Shown here piece by piece: positions 1 to 11,834 of a stretch of DNA of 64,000 bases. Where the stretch lies: positions 144,607,941-144,671,940 of the forward strand of contig OY720636.1 in NCBI GenBank assembly GCA_963169105.1, in the 5' to 3' direction. This stretch comes from Ceriagrion tenellum (taxonomy: Eukaryota; Arthropoda; Insecta; Odonata; Coenagrionidae). Every line of letters starts with the position of its first letter. Position 1 is the stretch's first letter. A program made the position numbers and the translations under genes. Below the pieces are notes generated by a model. It was not told where the DNA came from and ran no database searches. It worked only from the letters and a program-made list of their open reading frames with translations.

Positions 1-6
1 GTGTTA

Positions 7-253
7 TTCGTGGAAGAAATGGTTCGTGAAGAGCAGAGTTGTGTTGGTAGCACACATTTCTCCGACAGAAGTCGTCAATAGAATATTCGGGAAAACTGAT
101 AAAGCGACTTTAAGCTCTCACCGTTTGCTTCATAACATGTTGACTGTTCTTCGTGGAAGAAATGGTTCGTGAAGAGCAGAATTTTGTTGGTAGCACACAT
201 TTCTCCACAGAAGTCGTCAATAGAATATGCGGGAAAACTGATGAAGCGACTTT
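7..253. repeat. Imperfect direct repeat, two units of about 104 bp
   Basis: Bases 7-111 and 150-253 are near-identical direct copies, both starting TTCGTGGAAGAAATGG and ending GAAGCGACTTT or AAAGCGACTTT. They differ by a few substitutions and a one-base indel (TCCGACAG against TCCACAG). They are separated by 38 bp of unrelated sequence. The first copy reaches almost to the window edge, so more units may lie upstream. No coding potential is evident. This could be a local tandem duplication or the start of a satellite array. Confidence 0.85.
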
Positions 254-796
254 CGTTTCGTGCTCTAACCTCGTTAAAGCTTAGCAAGTGGAAGACAGGC
301 GGGCAGTGAGTGGCTGATGCGACCCAACCGGCCGACGGGCCCCCTTCTCCACTCGACGCCGTCGTCATTATTCGATTAGCATCCGCATTCTTCGGGCCGT
401 CGCATATCAACCAGCATCCCCTTCACCTTTCGGAGCGTCCTCCATAGTGTCCGTCTCCTTTGCTTCGAGCGAGAGAGTGATCGAGCTGGCGCACGAAATC
501 AGGTTCTCTAGCCAAGTCGTTGGTGTGCGGAGTTTCAGAAGGAAAGTGGCGGTACCTTGTTGGGCGACAATGAAAAAGTGAAATTGATGAAATTGGGCAA
601 TAAGTATGTCGGAGGAAAAGAATTAAAAGCCACAGCTTTTGGCCAGATTTTTCTCTCGCCTTTACTCTTACTTGGCAAGATTCTCAATTTACGTGAACTA
701 AACACTGCTCTTTCTCTCTCGTTACTATGTATACACATTAGGTTTCCAATCATAGTATAAACAAATTATGTGGTACGAAGTCACTCGCACGGGTTC
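254..796. other. Unassigned stretch with a GC-rich patch
   Basis: No gene or repeat is recognised. Bases 290-520 are GC-rich and CpG-containing, the rest A/T-rich. Short open frames occur on both strands with no recognisable domain and no codon-like periodicity. Confidence 0.6.
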
Positions 797-932
797 ATAT
801 ACGCCAGGGTTGAAATTCGTCATGAAAAAATCATTTGACTTGACCGGGATTCAAACCTGGATCTTCCAATTGCCGGTCAGGTGTGTTAGCCAGTTACACC
901 ACCATGCCATCTTTCTTCAATGCGAATTTCGA
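797..932 (-). mobile_element. tRNA-like foldback element, copy 1 (left half of a head-to-head pair)
   Basis: On the minus strand this reads as a tRNA-derived module: a D-arm-like GTGT...ACAC, then a B-box-like T-arm at about 843-862 in which the loop has changed to TTTGAAT. The module is followed by AAATGATTTTTTCATG and CAACCCTGG. The 5' side (914-932) is roughly complementary to the 3' side (810-836), so the tRNA-like core sits between inverted arms. It is about 84% identical by eye to copy 2 at 994-1131, in opposite orientation. Read as a SINE or SINE-like foldback. It is not a functional tRNA, because no 7-bp acceptor stem is found. Confidence 0.75.
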
Positions 933-993
933 AAGCCATCTTCCACCAAGCAATCTTACTTCAAATGAATCATCTTGTTTGCATAAAACCCCC

Positions 994-1136
994 TCGAAAT
1001 TTGCTTTGAAGGAAGTTGGCTTGGTGGTGTAACTGGCTAACACACACCTACGGGCAATTGGGAGATCCGGGTTCAAATCCCGGTCAAATAAAATGATTTT
1101 TTCATGGCAAATTTCAACCCTGGTGTATATACGCAT
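994..1136 (+). mobile_element. tRNA-like foldback element, copy 2 (right half of the pair)
   Basis: The core at 1018-1088 has a 4-bp D stem (GTGT/ACAC), a perfect T arm (CCGGG, loop TTCAAAT, CCCGG) and a match to the RNA polymerase III B box, GGTTCAAATCC. The 5' arm TCGAAATTTGCTTTGAAGGA (994-1013) is largely complementary to the 3' arm at 1091-1117. The element faces copy 1 across a spacer of about 61 bp, so 797-1131 is a large imperfect palindrome. A related module with the same arm design lies at 62009-62129. Probably transcribed by Pol III when young. No target duplication was found. Confidence 0.8.
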
Positions 1137-1139
1137 TAG

Positions 1140-4100
1140 GAGTGGAACTGGCGATGAATTCTGTTCACCGCAGCAGTTGTACGCTGACGCCGTCCTCAAC
1201 ACTGTTAGACACGAGAACTCATCGCAGCAAAGGCCTACCAAAAGATGCCTGGCACTTCTTTCCAGCTTTCTCCTCTTGGAGGAACAAATGCTGCGTGGTT
1301 TACTATTCATCTTTCACCAACCCTGAAACACTGAAGGCTTAACGAGGAGTACTACTCGTTTCTCAGGCCAATCTATCTGGTCCTTGGGAGACGCAAGTCT
1401 AAACCATGCGCTGTTAGTCGTGATTGAGCCAAGTTAACTCAAAAAAAGAAGACGAGTAAAAATCTAAACATTTCGCAGTTACTGCTTGTGACACGTTTAA
1501 GTTTCATCGTATTTTAACTATTTCCACCAGGGGGTAGATTTTTTTCAAATCAGCGATCTGTGTTGGTCATTTATTGATTTTATTTACGAAGTTTATTTCC
1601 TTATATTATTACTTAGTTTATTACTTACGAAGTTTAAGTGAAGCCGTCAGCGGATAATAATGTTATCTCGGATGTAAGAGAACGTCTCTGTGAAAGGTTC
1701 ATGTTGTCGTTTTCTAAACAATCGGTTATTTTTTCTTTTTTCATCGCATTGAAAACATTGGGGTTTAAAATATATTACGATAAAATAAACGTAAATAGTG
1801 CCATTAATCCTATTTTAGGATGAAAATGGTTGGAATAAAATTTACGAAACAAAAGTTTGTTACTTATAAATTAAAAAAAAATGTATTCTGGAATAAGTCA
1901 TTCCCTCTCCACTCAGTACCTGTTATTTCTTTTCCTAATGACCTCTCTATCACGGAAAGTGTTTCTGCGGCGAATGGCAGTGCCCTCGACCGCAGGGGAT
2001 TCAGAATTCTTTCTTCCCGTCTTGAGGCGGAACGGAGGCGCGAGCTACGAAGCCGCTCCGCTTTTGTTATTAATCTCTCTAATCGCTTCCTTTTCCTCTC
2101 ATTAGCACTCTCTCGCTTTCATTCTCTGCTTCTAAGGCTGATATGACTAGCAACGACCAAATGTGAGTGATGATTGGTGGATAAGGAGGAGAGAATACTT
2201 TTTGAGTGTCGATGACCCCAAAGGCGAAGGGCTCTCATACTGGGAGTTTGCCTACATGGAAACAGTGACACTGTCGGGTTTTGCATTTCGTCTCCTCTCA
2301 TGGCTTTTTCTCCGCCTTAAATATCATTAAATTTTCCCAAATTCCTCACATCTAGGTACACCTTGTCATCGCCGATGAAATGCTTCGATTGCGCTTATGA
2401 GTGTGGCTTGAGCCATATTTCCTCGTTTGGATTTTTATGATTGTTTTGTGTTGTGTCTAGAGAAAGACGAGCTCAAATATTCCGGACTATTATTCTTGGA
2501 TAGAAAATCTAAATTTAGTGGCATTTTGAGTGATGAGAATAGAAGGTCTGGTGGAGAAAAAACTTGTTTTACACTGCACGGGTAATTTTTTGGGTGAGTG
2601 AACCACGTCTCTTTGAGCGTGACATTTTCATTAAATCAACAGTCTCGATTTGTAAACGCGACAGTGCATGACGTTGACATCTCGATTCAGGATTTGACGG
2701 TTGTGGCCTCTCTTGTTAGTTGTCCCTTTTCTGAGCCGAGTAGATTTGTGTACATATTCACCAATCTGCGATGAAATGTATCAGCCAACCGCTGGAGTTC
2801 ATTTTCTGTTTGGTGAGCCGCTTGACCGGACTTAATCACTTTTATGAACCATTGGGGAAGAAGCTGCGTTCAGAAATTTGCATAATGTGAATTGAATGGC
2901 GATGGTTGCGAATCGTGAAAGGCGGGGAATTAGCGCCCTACCCTCCTCTCTCCCTCCCTCCCGCTTTGCGATATCCGTCGACGTAGTTTGAGCTGGCGCG
3001 TTCAGGCGGCGCTGGTGGAATTCGCATACCTCTCTTCCCCTCTCCCAACCCCCCTTTAAGAGTCATTTGGAAGTCCTTCTTAATTGGAAGAGATCTATCA
3101 CCCGCTTCAAAAAACTAAGGCTGGTTAGACAGCCCAACTAACCTTAAATCCTCATCCCGCTCTCTACTGGACACCAGAAGCACTGTTCGACCACTGAAGC
3201 AAGGTTCGACCCCTGAGTTCACTGATGTCACACTCATGCGGTCTTGAATACTCAGTCTACGTAAGAGTAGGCCAAGAGGTATTTAGCAAAGGTAAAAGAT
3301 AGTCTTTAGAAATACTTATCACAATGAAATACCACCTAGTCTCCGCAGCGAAGTGTTTTATTTGCAGACTGAGTGGTTCTAGGTTCGAATAGGATGGACA
3401 TCTTTCATGGGAAGGGAAATAGGAAATAGAAATCCTATATTGGGTAATTTTAGATAGCATTTCTGTCATTTTAGATAGCAAGTCTGAAGTTCCCATTGCG
3501 TCATTTTATCCGTTGATTCTGTGAATGATTTATCAATCGAGCTGCTCTGTTATACTTGTTAACTAAGATACTGCCGGTTGAAGAAGCACTTGCTCACCAA
3601 AGGGTAAGAGGACGCACTGAGTGGTGGATGGTGTGGTTAGGACGAAGAAACTACTGTCCTACGTCCTACTGTTGCCCTTTTCCGTGTTCATTAATTTTTC
3701 TGAACTTTAGGATCTCCAAACTTTGCTTCTCATGAACCTTGGTGATGTCAATTTCTTCAATTATAGTGGTAACCAAATATCAAACAATGAAGGTAATGAC
3801 TCCAGTAGCCGCAAACAGCCGTTACAGTCATCATCTTTTTTGTGTAGAGCTGCTATTAGAGCTCACTTCCTTTGTTACCAGATATCATATCTTGTTCGTA
3901 TTTAAATTCCCGTATCTGGAGGATAATGTGCATCCATCCAAATAGATCACTTTGTTCATCTGTCGCGTTCAGATCCTCGTATATTGAGGATAATTTGCAC
4001 CAAAGAGTTCACTTTGTTCATCGGTTTATAATGTCTCCAAGTCATAAGAAAAGGTTGCTCTTTTGATCGCTGTTAAGTTTTCCCGTCTTACGAGGCCATC

Positions 4101-6051
4101 TTCTCGGTCTCCTCTGCGACCTCTGTCAGCAAAATGTGAAAACATCGGCGGCGCGCGGTCCAAAATCTTTCCCTCTGCGAATCGTCAGGGTCCGCCATCC
4201 ATTCTTCTTCCTCCTCGCGCGGGCACAGAAGAGCACTTCCTTTTTTTTATGCTCGTCTCATTCCCATCCAAGATACGGGAGCGAGCGGGTGAGTGAAATG
4301 GTGGAAGGAGAGGTCCATTAAATTATGGAAATAAAGGGAAAATGATAAAGCTCCGGCTGCCATTGTTACCATCCTTTAAAAGTCTGGAGAGACTAGATAT
4401 GCGTACAAGTAAGCCACGGAGAGAGAGAGAGAGGCTCTCATAACTCATATCCACTTATTTAAATGGGATATCCCTCTCGCTGTCATTCTCAGCCGTTCCC
4501 TCCCGCCCGCCCGACCGGCGAACTCATTGTAATCAGGCAGGAAGCCTCCTCAACAGTCCCGTTTAAACCCCTCTTCCTCTCGCCCTTCCTGCTTCACCCG
4601 GTCTCCTGCCTTCCGGATTCCCGCTGCACCGCCCGCCAAAGGATAAAAAAGTGAGAAGATATTTATTTAATTCCCACCCGCAGGCCTCCCTTTGCGTCCC
4701 AACTTCTCCACCCCTCCCATTGTTTCCCACCCCTCGTAAGATTCCGCGCAGGTCTACATCGCCCGTCCTCCACCGAGCCCCCCACCCCCACGGTCTTGAG
4801 GAGTCACTCTCATTGTTGTATGCTCTGGCCTCCTTTCCCCAGCTATGAGCGCTCTCTTTCTCACTCAGTGTTCAGTGCATCGACCCGTTCCCCAGCTTGA
4901 ATGCCCTTCTAATCCGCAATGATGTTCTTGTTTTAAGCTCTAAATATTTCGCGCCCTCGTGTAAGTTAATAATGCATGCGCTGAAAACATTAAACTTCAA
5001 ATATTTGTTGAAAGTTTGTTATTTTTCTTACTTGATTGCGAAATTATGCTTTATCACTATCTCTACTCTGCCGAATCACTCGTTCAACTCAACTAAGGAT
5101 TTGTATAAATCGCCAAAATGTAGCGTTTCTCCAGTGCCTGATATTGCTTAATCATGCCAACAGAATTTTTGGTATGGAAAGACACTTTAAAATATATTCA
5201 TCCTTTGGTTTGGACGCTATAGGCGTAAAATTCTTCTGCTCTAGCTTTAATGTGAGTAAGTCATAAATGATGCTTAAAAACTCAACGCCTCATCTATCAT
5301 TTAATTTTTGAACTGGAGTTTTCATCCCTTCGCTCATGATGTTTTCAGGAGAAGGAAAAACGAATTTATGCCACAATGATCTATCTCAGCATGATTGATC
5401 ATTTTTATATAATTTTTGTGCCTCGTAATTTACAACCGTGTATCGCTGTTCGTCTAGAACTGTTCTTGTAATAGAAAGTATCAAAGTGGCATGTTCCTTG
5501 GTGTTAATATATTTGCGTATATCTGGAAGGAAATAATAGTTGTGAGATGGAGTTGGTGGTCAGACGGAGAGCATATAATGGACTGTGTGTAGTTTGATTG
5601 AATTTCCCTTTATTTACACCTCGAATGCTCCGGTGGATCACCACGGGAGTGATCTATGGCCTATGAATCGAACCTGTGTAGTCCCGCTCTCCGTACGGAA
5701 GCAGGACGAACGAGCCTCCTCCGTCTGCTCGCCGGTGGGTGTATGAGGAGCACATTCCAGCGTTGGTTGGAGCTCCGTGAACTTGGAAATGGCGATAGTG
5801 AGTCGGGGATGAAATTCTTTCTCTCTTGTTAGGAATCGAGGCCGGCATGGAGGGCAGGCGGGGGATGAGGGGCATGGGGTGTGGGCGGTGAGGGGATGAA
5901 GTTGCCGCCCTTGGGGCATCGCTCTTTCTTTGGGATTGCTTCTCTTTTGGTTTGATCCCCCTTGGGGGATTCTCGGGTTGAGTTTCCCCCATCCCTCCGT
6001 ATCCTTGCTCCTGGCGTCCCACACCCTATGAAAATGGAATAGCCCGGAGGA
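1140..6051. other. Long unassigned stretch, no gene recognised
   Basis: Mostly A/T-rich unique-looking DNA. Visible local features are a GC-rich patch at about 1970-2100, a short (GA)n run at 4421-4436, a pyrimidine-rich CT/CCC stretch at about 4460-4850 and another GC-rich stretch at 5630-6010. The open frames here (up to about 145 codons on the minus strand at 5638-6075) show no domain and look like composition artefacts. No splice-supported exon can be argued. Confidence 0.55.
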
Positions 6052-6169
6052 AATAAAATGGCTCTCCACGTACACTTAAGTGAGTGAGTTTCCTCGTAAT
6101 CCCTCGCCGCTGTCACTCTATTCTGGGGTTCAAGTAATGCATTCATTATCTTGGTAAAGTGGACGTTTC
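6052..6169 (+). repeat. Flank shared with 46429-46558 (inverted)
   Basis: From AATAAAATGGCTCTC up to CTTGGTAAAGTGGACGTTTCTCC, this segment matches the reverse complement of 46429-46558 at about 90% by eye. It abuts SINE copy A here and SINE copy D there, so the homologous block is longer than the SINE. Upstream of about 6052 the two loci diverge. Confidence 0.8.
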
Positions 6170-6177
6170 TCCATCGC

Positions 6178-6483
6178 GTGGGCGGATCGGGTTGGTGTGG
6201 TGGTTAGAGTGCTGGCTAACCACGCGGATGGCCAGGGTTCAAATACCTGCAGAGGAGGATGTTTTTCAGAGGAAACTCAATCCCTACTTGAAAGTCTTGT
6301 GGAGGGCACTTCTAGAACAGTACTCCGTCTGTCGGATGAGACGTTAAACCGTGGCCCCTTGGCGCCTTTCGTTTATAGCAGGCTAATGCCGACGCCGGGT
6401 TTCTATCCACCCTTCCTTCCTTACCTATTCCCTAGGGCGCAAATGACCCTAGCCGTTGGTCGCCTCCCCAAAATCCAATCCAA
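6178..6483 (+). mobile_element. SINE family 1, copy A (near full length)
   Basis: The element begins with GATCGGGTTGGTGTGGTGGTT, contains a Pol III B-box-like GGTTCAAATAC and a body with ACTCCGTCTGTCGGATGAGAC, and ends in a short (ATCCA)n tail, CCAATCCAATCC. It has three relatives in the window (20937, 34917, 46123 in reverse). An 8-bp direct repeat, TCCATCGC, flanks it at 6170-6177 and 6484-6491 and is a plausible target-site duplication. It is non-coding. SINEs of this kind are mobilised in trans by LINE reverse transcriptase; the partner LINE cannot be named from this tail alone. Confidence 0.88.
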
Positions 6484-6491
6484 TCCATCGC

Positions 6492-9400
6492 ATTTATGTT
6501 GATTTTTGTGGTACAGGGTCCATCTAAGAAATCTACAAAAGCCTAGCGAATGTTCATTTCCATATTTTAGTCTTATGATGCTCTCTGACTTTGCTTATTA
6601 CATATTTGGCTCGAGAATTGTTCCAACTCCTTCGCCAGTCCATTTTGAGGATTTGGATTCTTATTAGTGACAGCCTTGCGAGGTTTATTCATTGTTCAGG
6701 CACTCCTTCTCCCGCTCTCGTGTTAGAAGTATAGAGCCGAGGGATCTTCTTCCTTGCCGCAGATAGTCGCGGTGGCGCTGCGGGCGGCCCTCCCCTTCCC
6801 TCCACCCCCCCCCCCCATTTTAAAACGACTGCTTTGGTCTCGGCATGTGACTCGCTTCCCTATTGGCCATCCACAAATCTCCGTGCGCTGCCGCACTTCC
6901 CTCCGTTAATTAATCCGTTAATTAATTTGCATATTCTCTCGAGCGTTTTCCTCATAGAGAAGAAAGTTTGACGGGCAGCCGGAGGGAGAAAAAATTAATT
7001 TACGCAAATTAGTGCACGCGTACCATTTTCTCAAACACGTGGAGTAATAACAAAAATTAAGCTTTTTCGCCGCCTCCAAATAGGGAACAGGACGGAAGTC
7101 TCACCCTGTCTTTAGAGTTCATTCGGCTTTGTAACCATTTGCCATGTCCGTCAGCCAGCTTAAACCAATTTTTTATTGGTGTAAAAGCGATGGTTGGTTA
7201 AACAAATATGCATTTTGTTTCCAACTCATCTCGTCATTTATGTTTTAGAGGCATGTTCTTCGTATTGATCGCATAAATAGTAAGTCTTGTCTACGTGTCA
7301 TAAGAATTACTGGTCGTGCTCTAGGGCTTATTACGGGATGTGGAGTTTTACCGATGGAACTAACGCCATTCAACTGTAAAATATCTCAGTTTTCAAGTTA
7401 AGAAATATTCGTCCATATGATGGCTTATTTAATTTTCATTGTGCTTGGCTCTGGTTATAATAGCATTTTTATATACTAAGTAACAATATAAAACATGTTA
7501 ACTTGCATGAAAACTTATCATCTGAACATAATACGACCTCTAAAAGATACCATTCCGGCATTGATTGATATTGAATTTGAATTTTTTTCGGTTAGGAAAC
7601 CTGGAATGAGTAATGTGACGACGCTCGGGTAACCAATCCTCGCCAGCTAGTTTAGTCCGCCGTTTAAGGTGGTTGGGAGCCTTATTTGTCTACGCACTGA
7701 GTTGCTTTAAACGTTGCATACGTGTTCTCGTCAGTGATGTCTATAGAAAAAGTGAAAAAAATGCGTAAAACCGATTTAATTTTTGAAAATTCATTGCTAT
7801 TTGTCTGCCTAATGGTAAGTGGTATATTATGTCATGCTACACCGATTACATATGTTCAGATTTTTCTCTAACCGCCAAACAATACGTCTCATGTAAATGT
7901 AATGGTTGATGACAAATATCAAGGAACTACGCCGAGTAAAAGGTCAGAAAATAACATATTCAAAAATAATTTTCGTCTAATTTTCGAAGGCAGCGCGAAA
8001 AACTCAAGTCATATCATATGTCAATTCAGGAAATATTGTATAACTTATTTCTCGGATCGTTTTCATTACTGCTTGTATGGTGAGTGCCGACACATAAACG
8101 TACTTTAACGAAGTTCTCGTGACGCGGCGGTGAACAGTCTGAATACAGCTAGACCTTTCCTTTAGAGGCGCAGAAAGTATACTCAGAGATAAGTAAAACC
8201 TTACCTTCCAATTTCCGCTGAATGGATATAGCTATTCGTTTCTGCACATTAATGTAGGTATGCGTGCCTGTGGTGCCAAAGGTCAATCCGTCCGTTTTAT
8301 ATACTAGAATATATGTTTATGTGAGTACACTTTGGGAGAACCCCTTGGAAGACTTCGGTCTTTTACGCTGAATGTTCCGTTCGTGACGATGGCTATCCCA
8401 AATGAACCACACTCCATTCAACTCTACTCTCTGGATCGCTAATGTAATGATCGCACCACTTTCGTTCCATATAGCCGTTGCAAGACAGAGATAAACTTGA
8501 TATCTGCTTTTAAAGTCTTTGGCTGTAAATCATTACGTTTCTCTCTTAGCATCGTCCAAATATTCCAATTTCTTATTCTTGATGTCTTCTTCTGCCCTCT
8601 CTATCAATGCTCTAGTATAGGCTGCCGTTCAGAGATTTTGTATTACTACTTCTGTGAGAACACAATCTGCGGAACGCGGCAGCTTGTCTTAAGTCCGGCA
8701 GTATTTATCTTTAGTTATATTTTTGAAAAAAAAAATACTATCCCAAAGTCTGATATGAATAGGTTATGGTGAGCTTTATCAGTATAATCTGACAGCCCTT
8801 CTATAGTTAAACTTTTAAAATATTTCGAATTAAAGGAACTTCTTTTACGACCAGGTTTCTTATTATTCATGTTCATTTATTTGGGGCACTGGATATTCAT
8901 TTACGCAAAATACTCATTTGCTAAAAATTAATTATTCCTCTTCAGAAACGTATATTTTGAATGAAACTAGATAATGAATGTGGGTAAATGCAATGGATTG
9001 AAGTAAAAGTTCTCCTTTATCTGCGCCTATTTGCTTCGAACACTAATGCAGAGTTTTGGTCAACACCAAGTGACGACAGTTATCCTTTCCGCGGAGACCG
9101 GCAATGACGCTACCACGTGCGACAACGGCCGATTTATTGACCTCTTTCGTTTACGCTGGAACTTATCGGCGGTGCGCTAAGTAATTTGCCCGCACTCTCT
9201 CGAGCGGAGGGAGCACTTGAGATGTGCGACCGTCGTCGCTCGTGTTGGCCGATCCTGAAGACGGTAGCCTCCGCGTTTGCCGACCTTTTGTGTGCTCGCT
9301 CCATGGATAAGCCTTTGCTGGGTGCAAATATTTGCCCGGCGAGTCATAACGGTGACATGTTTGTATACTTGCAGCTGTGAATTCGTGAAGTGTCTTGTTT

Positions 9401-11155
9401 TTTCATTACTATTTCTAACATCAGAATCAAAATGGCCGGGGACGGATCCAAACGCTACGGGCGCGTTCGCACTGAGAAGTTTCTCAATATTGAAATTTAT
9501 ATCATCCTGTATATGCTTGGGAATGGAAATTCCGTTAGATTATGATGTGGAAGTGTTCTGAAATGCCTTAAAAATTATAGCTTTAGAAAACTAAATACAA
9601 CGTTTTAATGTCATGGATAAAATAAAATAGCAAATTAACGTCACATTGATCAGGTTTGATCATAGCTCTCGTCTCGCCAGTGAGAGAGGATTTTAGAGCC
9701 ATCTCGCCATTTTAAATGAGGAGTTATTTACCCGTAGTAAATATTGGCTTCAGTGAATATCATGGTTATTCAAATATAAGAATTTATCATAATAACAAAG
9801 AGCTCCATGAGGTGTGTAAAAATTCATTTCACTGTGTGTTTAAGTTTATTTGACAGTAACGCAGTTCAAAAAGAAAAACCAAGCATTTTGGATTCATGGT
9901 ATGAAACATTAACGACCATCCACCCTTGGGGTGTCAAGTCACGACCATCCCTTGACACCTTTGGTGTTTACTTTCACGAACGGCATATATTTATCACACA
10001 CCCTTAGCTTATTTGGCCATATGTTTTATTTTTTATCGGATTTTTAGTTTCTAACTCTATAAAATTATGCTATGTAGTAGAGATAGGATAGGAAGTACAG
10101 CCCGCGCGCTGTCTGGCTGTTGTGCTTTAGGCGGGGCGCGCGGTAGTAACCGCCGGAAAAATATTTTATTAATGAAAAACGGTTGCACATGCGTCAAAAT
10201 GGAGTGAATTTGTCTCTATAGAGCTGTGGCCCCAGAAGTGTCGACTTTCTCCTTCGATCGGGGAAACTGAACGTAATTGCACTTATGCGTCTTGAGCGAC
10301 CTTTTAATGTGAAATAATCGAGTCGAAATTTTGAGGATACCCTGTCTTTTATAATTTAGCAGCATTAGCAAAAGACAGATATGTGATTCATGATGGAGAC
10401 AATTTAAAACATTATAAATGTTATTGGATTGTTGTGATTCGTACTTTGGGTATTTAGAGCGAGATTGCTCTTTTCTCGTGATTGAGAATGTAAATGTAAA
10501 AATGTAGCAGGGGGGAAGATGCTTGAGGTGAGCATACCAATATTTATGTCGCGGAGACTGTGTTTAGACACCGATACATATTTGAGGCTTTATCTGGACT
10601 TATTTATTCCTCACTGAAAACGCCTTCACCATCAGACTGATTTGAAATAAAATTTACGTTAAGTCATGAGTTTATTAAGGGAAAATTATTGAGAAAGTAT
10701 TCAAACTACTCACCGCTACATCTGTGGCGTAATGTGTGTGTCATTATGTATTCTTGGTTTTTAATAATGCTGCAACGAATCACTTGGAAAGCGACTTTAA
10801 TTTTATTGAGAAATATTTCGAAAAACAGCGTGGAAAATGAAATTATTACAAACATTGGAATATTTTGGAATTATTCGAAAAACGATATCGATATCTTAAT
10901 GAAAATGCTCAAATTTTTTAAATTTTATGCGCATTGATAAGTCTCTCTTTCTGTCTCTTGGTCTATAACTCCAAAATGTCTCAGATATTTACACATGAGT
11001 TAGGAAAATGTATCGACAGTTTTTCTGAAGTAAATGTTGCGGTTCCTTTTTCCGCAATATAAAAGGCATATTGCTAGTACTTGGGGATAGAAGTACCTGA
11101 ATATATTTTTTTTATAACCTAATGGAATTGTTCATACTTTCTTCTCTTCTAAAGC
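6492..11155. other. Long unassigned stretch
   Basis: No gene found. It contains a 12-base C run at 6805-6816, an A/T-rich TAATTA cluster (6903-6932), a GC-rich patch at 9090-9340 and a small inverted repeat with 9-bp arms (GGTGTCAAG, 9930-9938; CTTGACACC, 9951-9959). The inverted repeat is flanked by two copies of CGACCATCC and recalls the pogo/Tigger-like MITE at 31723. Remaining sequence is A/T-rich with only short random frames. Confidence 0.55.
6903..6932 (+). promoter_or_regulatory. Candidate homeodomain/POU binding cluster
   Basis: Two exact tandem copies of the 12-mer CCGTTAATTAAT (6903-6926) each contain TTAATTAA, the core recognised by many homeodomain proteins. They run directly into ATTTGCAT (6925-6932), the POU octamer on the minus strand. 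More TTAATTTACGCAAATTA-like sequence follows near 6995-7012. Function is inference: A/T-rich DNA generates such sites by chance, but the exact tandem arrangement plus octamer is less expected. Confidence 0.3.
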
Positions 11156-11476
11156 TTATCCTTGTTGCAGCCACGACTTCCAACCATCTCTTTTTTCAGC
11201 CTTCCTCTTCATTTCATTGTACGAGGTGCATCCCATTTCCATCGCCAATACTTTTAGGTACGAAGTTCTCGGTCGTCCTCTCTGTCTTTTGCCTTGAATT
11301 TTTCCTTCCATAATATTTTGTATGAAGTTATCGTGCCTGAGTAAGTGTCTAATGAGCTTTGCTTTTCTTGTTTTAATTATTCCCAATATTTCTCTTTCTG
11401 TATGTTCATTTAGTACTTGCTCATTAGGTTTCCTGTCGGTCCACCTAGTTTTTGTAATACTCCTTTTTTTATCCAT
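11156..11476 (-). pseudogene. LINE reverse transcriptase, C-terminal fragment
   Basis: An open frame of 106 codons ending in a stop at 11156-11158 encodes the region after the RT palm in the arthropod endonuclease-reverse transcriptase (craniofacial-development-protein-2-like) class of non-LTR elements. Diagnostic stretches are TRWTDRKPNEQVL (family pattern W-x-(D/E)-(K/R)-x-x-NE-x-V), LIRHLLRHDNF, EGKIQGKRQRGRPRTSYL and AEKRDGWKSW near the C-terminus. The N-terminal endonuclease and the catalytic FADD box are absent, so this is a 5'-truncated copy. Its frame is intact, so it may be fairly young. Downstream on the minus strand the sequence becomes A-rich near 11100-11120, possibly the tail. 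The assignment to non-LTR RT is firm; the exact clade is not. Confidence 0.85.
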
Positions 11477-11834
11477 ACTAGTTGGATAATATTAGCATTT
11501 CCTTATGTGTGTGTAAGCCGTTGCAAGGAGATATTAGTCCATATCGACATCTGTACTAAGAACTTATTTTAGTCTGTCAGTATAGCAAAAAGAATAGGAT
11601 TGCATTAATATTTCATCCTTCGCCATTATTTTCATGCAATATTTCATCTTGAGCTAGGAATCGGCTTATTGGCCTTGCGATTCTTAGCTGTACAGAGATA
11701 TTTGGTCAGAAAAACTAGCGTGAAAGTTTGAGGTTCATTTAATGCGTGACCTACTAATGGCAGTATTGTAGTGTTTAGCTTAAAAATTAATCGTATCGTA
11801 AGTGATGCAAATAGCCCCGCCAGATTACTTAAGT
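11477..11834. other. Unassigned spacer
   Basis: A/T-rich sequence upstream (in the minus sense) of the RT fragment. No further RT motifs were readable, which supports 5' truncation near 11480. Confidence 0.5.

Noticed and set aside
1018..1088. Functional tRNA gene
   Set aside because: B box and T arm are perfect, but there is no 7-bp acceptor stem, and an inverted copy with the same flanks lies beside it.
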